From contig DATBFX010000138.1 in NCBI GenBank assembly GCA_036558305.1, positions 1-10,976 of the forward strand: DNA of 10,976 bases, read 5' to 3'. Both the position numbers and the translations under genes were made by a program. The notes below the pieces were generated by a model. The model was not told the DNA's origin and ran no database searches. It saw only the letters and a list, made by a program, of their open reading frames with translations. This document shows positions 6,075 through 10,976 of this stretch, one piece after another. Position 1 is the stretch's first letter. Each line of letters starts with the position of its first letter. This DNA is from DATBFX01 sp036558305 (lineage in GTDB: Bacteria > Chloroflexota > Chloroflexia > Thermomicrobiales > UBA6265).

Positions 6075-8039
6075 CTACGGTCGGACCTCGATCTCCGCGA
6101 GACCGCCGATCTGGGCATCGCCGTTCGGGTTGAGGAAGAAGAAGCGGACGTAACGGGCTTTGGCGCCGATCGCCTGATCCTGCCACGTGCCGGCCGGTGC
6201 GTTGCCGAGGTCGGCGACCGTCGTCCAGGTGCGCCGGTCGCTCGAGATCTGAATCTGCCATTGGTCGGCCCCACCGTCGACGCCGAACATCCAGCGAACG
6301 CGACCGATCGCCCTGGCCGTACCGAGGTCGACGTAGATGAACGCGTTCTTGGGGGGACCGCTCGCCGGCAGGGTGATCCAAACCGTCGCCGGATCGCCGT
6401 CGAAGGCCAGGGTGGTCGCCGCCGAGCCCGCGGAATGACCGGCGCGGACGATCCGGTAGGGACCGGCGGCAGTCGGGGTCGGTGGCACCCGCGTCGGCGT
6501 CGCCGTCCTCGTTGGGGTCCTGGTCGGGGTGGCGGTCCGGATCCTGGTCGCGGTGCGGGTGGGCGTCCGCCTCGGCGATTTGGTTGGCGTGCGCGTCGGT
6601 GTCCGGGTACGGGTGGTCGTCGCGAGCGGGGTCCGGGTCGGCGCCCGCGTCCGCGTTGCCGTGGCGGACGGGGTTCTGGTCGGAGTGGCGGACCGGGTGC
6701 TCGTCGGCGTGAACGTCGGCGTGCCGGTGGCCGTCGCGGTCGCCGTGACCGTCGTCGTTGGCGTCGAGGTCGCGGTTGCGGTGGTCGAGGCGGTCTGGGT
6801 CGACGTGGCGATCCGGGTTGACGTCGGCGTGCGCGTTGCCGTCGGTGCCGGCGTCAGCGTCGGGGTCGGCAGTCGCACGGGGTTGGCGAGACCGACGGCG
6901 GTGCGTGCCCCTTCGACGGCGTCGAACCACTCGCTCCCCATCTGGCCGGGGATCAGCCAGTTGTCTTGCTCGGTGTAGTACCAGACGTATTCGTCGGTCG
7001 CCCGCAAGGCGTTTTCGAGGGTGGTGCGTATGATCTGGGCGTTCATCGGCACGTTGTCGGGGAACGGGCGGTTGTAGGTCGCAAAGGCGATGCCGACGCG
7101 CTGCGACCAGACGGCGCGATCGGCGGGCGGAATGAAGGCGCTGTCCGTCTGCGCCGAGGGCATCCCGAATTTGCGCCAATCGTAGGAGCGGTCGAAATCG
7201 GTGGGCGTCCGGTAGGTATAGAACTCGCCGCCGTCGATCAGTTGGCCGTTCCCGGCCATCCCTTCCAGCAGACCGACGAAAAAGGGACCGTCGAGGTCGT
7301 TCTCGTCGGCCGGACCGGACTGGCGGGCCCGCACCTCGGAGGGGGTCTTCGGTTCGGACAGGCAGGGGCATTGGTAGACGAGCAGGGTGATACCGGGATA
7401 GGCGGCGACGATCGCCTGACCGATCTGCCGGCCGCGCAGGCGCGTCTGGTCCTGGTATTCCGCCAGCGAATGGGTCGGATTCTGGTAGTCCTCGGGGTAG
7501 TTGAGCCAGTGGCCGAGGTACTCCTCGTTGTCGTAGAAGAAACCGGTGAAACCGGCGTCGTGGGCGGCCCGGGCGTAGTCCGCCCAGTTGGCGACCACGG
7601 TTTGCCAGGCCGCGTCGTCGAAGACGTCGCCGGGGTCGTCGATGTGGATTTCGAGGAAGTTGTATCGGAACCGGTGGAAGAGACCCCGAAGCGGGGCAAG
7701 CCAGAAGTCGAAGTAGTCGTCGTAGGCCCAGCGGTCGCCACTCATCAGGTACCAACCCGGTGGGATGTTGACCGTCATCCCGTCGAACGGCAACGACTCG
7801 ATGTCGTCGATGTGGTCGACGATCCAGGGCGTCCGATTCGTGTAGGAAGGTTGCTGGGCGAGGATCAGGCGCGGTCCGCCGCTCGCGACCGCGTTCGGCG
7901 GCGACGGTTCTTCTCGCGCGGTCGGCAGCAGTGGGAGACGCACGAGCGCGACCATCAGGCCGACGACGAAAATCCGCCGGGCAGGCCATCGATCCCGACT
8001 GCCAGGCACGGCGGATCGTCGCGTCGCCTCGTTCTTCAT
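6075..8039 (-). CDS. Secreted glycoside-hydrolase-like protein with Thr/Pro linker and F5/8-type C-terminal domain
   Basis: A 654-residue protein from ATG 8039 with GGGGGA upstream. It has a basic N-terminus and a hydrophobic segment (about 23-39, IFVVGLMVALV), read as a signal peptide or membrane anchor. The main domain (about 56-385) looks like an unassigned TIM-barrel glycoside hydrolase: GMTVNIPPGWYLMSGD, NFLEIHIDDPGDVFDD, GFTGFFYDNEEYLGHW (D170, E172 and E173 at a likely strand end) and DGGEFYTYRTPT (E272). The acidic residues are only candidates for catalysis. A Thr/Pro/Arg-rich linker (about 391-522) leads to a beta-sandwich (about 526-654) with features of F5/8 type C/discoidin carbohydrate-binding modules: VYVDLG-like IYVDLGTARAIGRVRW, QIQISSDRRTWTTVADL and ARYVRFFFLN. 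Predicted extracellular or cell-surface enzyme on an unknown glycan. The DUF190 gene lies upstream after a 184-base gap. Confidence 0.75.
   Translation of the reverse strand: MKNEATRRSAVPGSRDRWPARRIFVVGLMVALVRLPLLPTAREEPSPPNAVASGGPRLILAQQPSYTNRTPWIVDHIDDIESLPFDGMTVNIPPGWYLMSGDRWAYDDYFDFWLAPLRGLFHRFRYNFLEIHIDDPGDVFDDAAWQTVVANWADYARAAHDAGFTGFFYDNEEYLGHWLNYPEDYQNPTHSLAEYQDQTRLRGRQIGQAIVAAYPGITLLVYQCPCLSEPKTPSEVRARQSGPADENDLDGPFFVGLLEGMAGNGQLIDGGEFYTYRTPTDFDRSYDWRKFGMPSAQTDSAFIPPADRAVWSQRVGIAFATYNRPFPDNVPMNAQIIRTTLENALRATDEYVWYYTEQDNWLIPGQMGSEWFDAVEGARTAVGLANPVRLPTPTLTPAPTATRTPTSTRIATSTQTASTTATATSTPTTTVTATATATGTPTFTPTSTRSATPTRTPSATATRTRAPTRTPLATTTRTRTPTRTPTKSPRRTPTRTATRIRTATPTRTPTRTATPTRVPPTPTAAGPYRIVRAGHSAGSAATTLAFDGDPATVWITLPASGPPKNAFIYVDLGTARAIGRVRWMFGVDGGADQWQIQISSDRRTWTTVADLGNAPAGTWQDQAIGAKARYVRFFFLNPNGDAQIGGLAEIEVRP
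6474..6869 (-). repeat. Low-complexity Thr/Pro/Arg-coding linker tract
   Basis: About 132 codons of alternating Thr, Pro, Ala, Ser and Arg (units such as TPTRTPT and TATATAT), inside the secreted protein gene. Long imperfect repeats at the DNA level make the tract prone to slippage and assembly error. The many Arg residues give the linker a positive charge, which is unusual for plain Thr/Pro spacers. Confidence 0.85.
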
Positions 8040-8072
8040 CTCGTCCCCCGACCGGCCTATCGTCGGCGGGCG

Positions 8073-8131
8073 CGACCGGCGGCGTCAAGCCGGCGCGCCG
8101 GTCGTGGGGGCCTTCGCGGTACTTTGGTACC
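8073..8131. other. Two inverted repeats between DUF190 and the secreted-protein gene
   Basis: CGACCGGC (8073-8080) pairs with GCCGGTCG (8097-8104). A second inverted repeat, GGTAC with GTACC around TTTG, lies at 8118-8131. The first could end the DUF190 transcript and the second could be an operator for the downstream gene. Neither is followed by a T tract on the minus strand, so the roles are open. Nothing else is visible in this 184-base gap. Confidence 0.3.
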
Positions 8132-8223
8132 GAGCGAAAGAGGACCTTTGAACCGGGAAAGTTCGGTGGTGTACGAACGCCATCAGGGCGTACTCGCGTA
8201 CTGCCCGGTGGAGGCGAGGACGA

Positions 8224-8589
8224 TCATGGCGTGCGGCCGGCTCGATCCCGATGCGACTGATACCGAACGATCTTCACCGGCTCGGTCGTAATCAAGCCGC
8301 CCTGCAGCATCTTCTCGATCGTCGGGAGCAATCGCGCCACGTGCTCCTCGTCGTCGATCCATTCCAGCACGAGGGGGAGATCGGACGACAGATCCACGAG
8401 CGATGCCGCGTGGATTTTGCTGTGCGCGCCGTACCCGGCAAACCCTCGGGTGACGGTGGCGCCGGCGGCGCCTTCCCGCCGCAAGAGTTCCAGGATCGCG
8501 CTCCAGAGCGGCGTTCCGTGGTGCTTGTCGCGTTCGCCGAAATACGCGCGCACCCGAACTCCGTCTCGATTCAGTTCGTTCACGTCCAT
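8224..8589 (-). CDS. DUF190 family protein
   Basis: A 121-residue protein from ATG 8589 with a good GAGGAG site upstream. Matching DUF190 features by eye are VRVRAYFGERDKHHGTPLW (11-29), ILELLRREGAAGATVTRGFAGYGAHSKIH (about 32-60) with the GATVTRGxAGYG core, then SLVDLSSDLPLVLEWIDDEEHV and a P-II-like ferredoxin fold ending ITTEPVKIV. Length is normal for the family. DUF190 genes frequently sit beside crcB, and here the gene diverges from the crcB pair, sharing about 290 bases of intergenic DNA. A role in fluoride response is inferred from that association only. The riboswitch reads the other way and would not control it. Cytoplasmic, no membrane segment. Confidence 0.88.
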   Translation of the reverse strand: MDVNELNRDGVRVRAYFGERDKHHGTPLWSAILELLRREGAAGATVTRGFAGYGAHSKIHAASLVDLSSDLPLVLEWIDDEEHVARLLPTIEKMLQGGLITTEPVKIVRYQSHRDRAGRTP

Positions 8590-8657
8590 GTGACGACTCC
8601 TCTCGTCCGGTGATTCCTGGCCGCGCCAGACATTGCGTCCGACACGTCGACTCGACG

Positions 8658-8686
8658 TTGCGGTTCGGAGGCGCCCACCGTACAAT
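8658..8686 (+). promoter_or_regulatory. Sigma-70-like promoter for the fluoride switch and crcB genes
   Basis: -35 TTGCGG at 8658-8663 and -10 TACAAT at 8681-8686, separated by 17 bases. An inverted repeat CGTAC-AATC-GTACG (8679-8692) overlaps the -10 and could bind a regulator. Transcription would begin near 8693, giving about 30 bases of leader before the riboswitch. Confidence 0.7.
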
Positions 8687-8723
8687 CGTACGCAATCGGT
8701 GTCGGCTTGGCGTCGGTGCCGAC

Positions 8724-8785
8724 GATGCGATGAGGCCCGCTCGCCGCAGTAGCGCGGCTGCCGGTCACCGGCTGATGGCTTCTAC
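8724..8785 (+). ncRNA. Fluoride riboswitch (crcB motif) aptamer
   Basis: The region carries conserved pieces of the crcB motif in order: GCGATG with loop AGGCCCGC and TCGC (8727-8744), a variable stem region with GCCGG-TCA-CCGGC (8760-8772), and the signature GCTGATGGCTTCTAC (8771-8785). It sits directly before two crcB channel genes and overlaps an intrinsic terminator. In this class, bound fluoride stabilises the aptamer and allows readthrough. I identify it from memory of the consensus rather than a covariance search. The exact 5' edge is uncertain by a few bases. Confidence 0.85.
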
Positions 8786-8819
8786 TTGTCGCCCCGGCGA
8801 CGGTAGGGGCCTTTTTGTT
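8777..8819 (+). terminator. Riboswitch-controlled intrinsic terminator
   Basis: GGCTTCTAC (8777-8785) pairs with GTAGGGGCC (8803-8811), using two G-U pairs. Inside is a second stem, GTCGCC (8788-8793) with GGCGAC (8796-8801). TTTTTGTT (8812-8819) follows. The 5' strand is the conserved 3' end of the fluoride aptamer, so the two folds exclude each other: without fluoride the terminator forms, with fluoride it does not. Confidence 0.88.
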
Positions 8820-8876
8820 GTCCGACCTCGGATTGGCGACCATCGGCGGCGGTGGCACGCCGTCGTGGAGGGCGTG

Positions 8877-9266
8877 ATGCACGCTTTTCTCCTGATCGGA
8901 CTCGGGGGCATCGTCGGTGCCAACCTGCGATTCGCCATCTCGGGATGGGCGGCGGGCAGATTCGGCACCGGGTTCCCGTACGGCACCCTGATCGCCAACC
9001 TCGCCGGATGCTTCATCATCGGTCTGTTTCTCGGTATCGTCACGGCCCGTTTCCCCGCCGAGACCGATGCTCGGTTGCTGGTGGCGACCGGTTTCCTCGG
9101 CGCCGAGACGACGTTTTCGACCTTCGCCTACGAGTCGGTCATCCTGATCCGCGAAGGAACGTACGGAGCCGCCGCCAAGAACATTTTCGGTAGCACGGTA
9201 CTCGGACTGATCTGCACGGCCATCGGCCTCGCCCTGGCAGACGTCGTGGTCGGTGGCGCCTGGTGA
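8877..9266 (+). CDS. crcB: Fluoride channel subunit CrcB/Fluc, first copy
   Basis: A 129-residue membrane protein with four predicted helices, the usual Fluc length. Recognised motifs are GGIVGANLRF (R18), YGTLIANLAGCFIIG (N41) and GFLGAETTFSTFAYESV, with the Phe-box residues F80 and F83. ATG at 8877 has GGAGGG upstream, and a GTG at 8874 is an alternative. Fluc proteins form antiparallel dimers that pass fluoride out of the cell passively. The residue before TTF is E77, where a small or aromatic residue is usual. It overlaps the second crcB gene by four bases. Fluoride-switched from the leader described above. Confidence 0.92.
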   Translation: MHAFLLIGLGGIVGANLRFAISGWAAGRFGTGFPYGTLIANLAGCFIIGLFLGIVTARFPAETDARLLVATGFLGAETTFSTFAYESVILIREGTYGAAAKNIFGSTVLGLICTAIGLALADVVVGGAW

Positions 9267-9760
9267 AGATCGAGCAGACGTCCGCGGAGACGTCCGGACC
9301 GACCGCGGCCGAGGTGGCGCCCGGAGTGGAATGGGCGCCTGTGCCGGACGACCAATCCCGGCCGTTCCACCCGTGGCCTCCCCGGCTGACCGCGCCCACG
9401 GCGATCGGCCTCGGCGGGGTGTTGGGGGCGAATGCCCGCTACCAGGTCGGAATCTGGGCCGCCGATCGGTGGGGCACGGTTTTTCCCTGGGGCACGTTGA
9501 TCATCAACGCGACCGGGAGTCTGGTGCTGGGGTTCTTCCTTACCCTGGTGACGGAGCGGTTCAGTGGACGGCCGACGACGCGCCTCTTCGTGGCGACGGG
9601 TTTCCTCGGCGCCTACACGACCTTTTCGGCTTTCAGTTACGAGACGGTGCGACTGATCCAGGCTGGAGAGCTTCTGCGGGCGCTCGCCTACGTTGCTGCC
9701 AGTCTGACCCTCGGCATCGCCGCCATCTTCGCCGGTATCGCGGGCGCCCGGGCTTTGTAG
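9263..9760 (+). CDS. crcB: Fluoride channel subunit CrcB/Fluc, second copy
   Basis: A 165-residue protein starting at GTG 9263, in a four-base overlap with the first crcB stop. The first 44 residues are hydrophilic and extra to the typical 125-130-residue core; the core starts near TAPTAIGLGGVLGANARY (R59). Next come WGTLIINATGSLVLGFF (N82) and GFLGAYTTFSAFSYETVRLI (F121, F124). The Phe box reads FSAF, with Ala in place of the usual Thr of FSTF. Two crcB genes in tandem are expected to give an antiparallel heterodimer, and the different motif letters fit one specialised pore. Other in-frame GTG codons could give a shorter protein. No clear terminator is visible before leuS. Confidence 0.9.
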   Translation: MKIEQTSAETSGPTAAEVAPGVEWAPVPDDQSRPFHPWPPRLTAPTAIGLGGVLGANARYQVGIWAADRWGTVFPWGTLIINATGSLVLGFFLTLVTERFSGRPTTRLFVATGFLGAYTTFSAFSYETVRLIQAGELLRALAYVAASLTLGIAAIFAGIAGARAL

Positions 9761-9787
9761 GATCATATCCGCGCTCGGCACAAGCGG

Positions 9788-9843
9788 GTGCGCCGATGTC
9801 GGCGCGCGAGAACGCGGCGAAGGAGCTTTCCACCCTTCGTTGA
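9788..9843 (+). other. Short leader region before leuS with possible 15-codon ORF
   Basis: The 101 bases between crcB and leuS hold an ORF of 15 codons (9796-9843, MSARENAAKELSTLR). Its ATG lies in the loop of hairpin GCGCCG-ATGT-CGGCGC (9790-9805). A second stem, CGAAGG with CCTTCG (9818-9823 and 9834-9839), encloses its last codons. Two leucine codons are both CTT, unusual for such GC-rich DNA. A leucine-sensing leader is possible, but there is no Shine-Dalgarno and no terminator, so I rate it low. Confidence 0.2.
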
Positions 9844-9861
9844 CGGGGAGGACCAGGCACG

Positions 9862-10976
9862 ATGGCGGCTCCCAGGCAACGCGACGAGGCTTCAACCCGC
9901 TACGACCACCGCGCCATCGAGGAGCGCTGGCGCCGCCGTTGGGACGAGACCGGGCTCTATCGCACCGACCTCGACCTGACGCGCGGGCGACCCAAGTACT
10001 ACAACCTGATGGAGTTCCCCTATCCCTCCGCCGAAGGGCTTCACATCGGCCACGTCTACACCTACGGCGGGGCCGACACCAACGGCCGCTTCCGGCGGAT
10101 GCGCGGGTTCGAGGTGTTCGAACCGATGGGGTTCGACGCCTTCGGCATCCACTCCGAGAACTACGCCCTCAAGATCGACACCAATCCGATGGTCCTCACC
10201 GCGCGGACGACGCGGCGCTATCGGGAGGAGCAACTCGGCCGCATCGGCGCCATGTTCGACTGGAGCCACACCCTCGATTCCAGCAAACCCGACTACTACC
10301 GCTGGACCCAGTGGCTTTTCCTGCAACTCTTCAAGGCCGGGCTGGCCGTGCGTAAGGAGGCGCCCGTCAACTGGTGCCCCTCCTGCCTGACGGTGCTTGC
10401 CGACGAGCAGGTCGAGGACGGCCGCTGCGAACGCTGCGGCACCGAGGTCGTTCCCCGCGAGCTCACCCAGTGGTTTTTCAAGATCACCGACTACGCCGAC
10501 CGTCTCCTGGCCGGTCTGGCAACGCTCGACTGGCCGGAGGAGAGCAAGGTCCGCCAGGGCAACTGGATCGGTCGCAGCGAAGGCGCCGTCATCCGCTTCC
10601 CCGTCGCCGGCACCGGCGACGCGCTGGGGGTGTTCACGACCCGCCCCGACACCGTCTGGGGCGCCACGTTCATGGTGCTGGCGCCCGAGCACCCGCTGGT
10701 GGCGAAGATCACGACGGAGGACCGCAAGGCGGAGGTCGACGCCTACGCCGAGCAGGCGCGCCGCGAAACCGAGATCGAGCGGTTGTCGACCGACGCCGCC
10801 CGGCCGAAGACCGGCGTCTTCACCGGCGCCTTTGCGATCAATCCCGCCACCGAAGCGCGCGTCCCGATCTGGATCGCCGACTACGTCCTGGTCCACTACG
10901 GCACCGGGGCGATCATGGCCGTACCAGGGCACGACGAACGCGACCACGCCTTCGCCCGCGCCTTCGGTCTCCCGAT
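9862..10976 (+). CDS. leuS: Leucyl-tRNA synthetase, N-terminal part only
   Basis: Class I aminoacyl-tRNA synthetase that charges tRNA-Leu with leucine in the cytoplasm. The window holds the first 371 codons and runs off the right edge. Motifs in order: the Rossmann start YYNLMEFPYPSAEGLHIGHV with HIGH at 61-64; a zinc finger with C172, C175, C189 and C192; and the inserted CP1 editing domain with TTRPDTVWG (259-267) and GTGAIMAVPGHDERD (347-361). The KMSKS loop lies beyond the window. The active-site helix reads GFDAFGIHSENYALK where most bacterial enzymes have GWDAFGLPAEN. Start ATG 9862, with GGGGAGGA about 12 bases upstream. This variant seems to be a lineage feature rather than damage, since all other motifs are intact. 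Confidence 0.95.
   Translation, partial: MAAPRQRDEASTRYDHRAIEERWRRRWDETGLYRTDLDLTRGRPKYYNLMEFPYPSAEGLHIGHVYTYGGADTNGRFRRMRGFEVFEPMGFDAFGIHSENYALKIDTNPMVLTARTTRRYREEQLGRIGAMFDWSHTLDSSKPDYYRWTQWLFLQLFKAGLAVRKEAPVNWCPSCLTVLADEQVEDGRCERCGTEVVPRELTQWFFKITDYADRLLAGLATLDWPEESKVRQGNWIGRSEGAVIRFPVAGTGDALGVFTTRPDTVWGATFMVLAPEHPLVAKITTEDRKAEVDAYAEQARRETEIERLSTDAARPKTGVFTGAFAINPATEARVPIWIADYVLVHYGTGAIMAVPGHDERDHAFARAFGLP

Noticed and set aside
6529..6978. Val/Gly/Arg-rich plus-strand frame that looks like a repeat protein
   Set aside because: It is the complement of the Thr/Pro linker codons. The repetitive look comes from the linker, not from a gene.
5956..8088. A 710-codon minus-strand frame overlapping the secreted-protein gene
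   Set aside because: It is an out-of-frame reading dominated by Arg, Asp and Pro from the repeat tract. The other frame has a signal-like segment and recognisable domains.
9761..9861. T-box leader before leuS
   Set aside because: The gap is only 101 bases and I see no T-box sequence or terminator-antiterminator pair.

Overview
This is a GC-rich chromosomal window. Gene order, product types and style suggest a Chloroflexota bacterium, possibly near Thermomicrobia/Sphaerobacter. The supports are Thr/Pro/Arg-rich secreted linkers, GGCGGAA heptamer repeats between genes, and a DUF190 gene beside a crcB pair. This placement is inference: there is no rRNA or other phylogenetic marker except the start of leuS. 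I find no tRNA, rRNA, CRISPR array or insertion sequence.

Left part (1-2235, minus strand): a DUF4157 (eCIS-core) protein with an intact HELAH motif and an unrecognised beta-rich C-terminal region. It is followed on the same strand by the N-terminal part of a small secretin/TonB-N-like protein that runs off the window. A strong hairpin lies over the DUF4157 stop codon. Next, on the plus strand (2502-3066), is a compact ParD/ParE-type toxin-antitoxin pair with overlapping genes. It converges on the minus-strand genes.

Middle part (3081-8039, minus strand): from upstream to downstream, a secreted protein with a glycoside-hydrolase-like domain, a Thr/Pro linker and an F5/8-type C-terminal module; a RusA-type Holliday junction resolvase; a Gfo/Idh/MocA oxidoreductase; and a sugar phosphate isomerase/epimerase-like TIM barrel. 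The last two are probably one sugar or polyol catabolic unit. The 85 bases between them are mostly a large palindrome built from heptamer repeats.

Right part (8224-9760) is the best-defined system, a fluoride-resistance locus. A sigma-70-like promoter (TTGCGG, 17 bases, TACAAT) leads into a fluoride (crcB-type) riboswitch. Its 3' aptamer strand is also the 5' strand of an intrinsic terminator ending in TTTTT. Downstream are two crcB/fluc fluoride-channel genes overlapping by four bases, whose products differ in the pore motif as expected for an antiparallel heterodimer. A DUF190 gene diverges from the same intergenic region. The window ends inside leuS (9862 to the edge), which carries HIGH, zinc-finger and editing-domain motifs.

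Nothing here is clearly a new multi-gene system. The points most worth checking are the fluoride switch with its asymmetric channel pair, the DUF4157 protein with its unknown C-terminal domain, and the heptamer palindrome.
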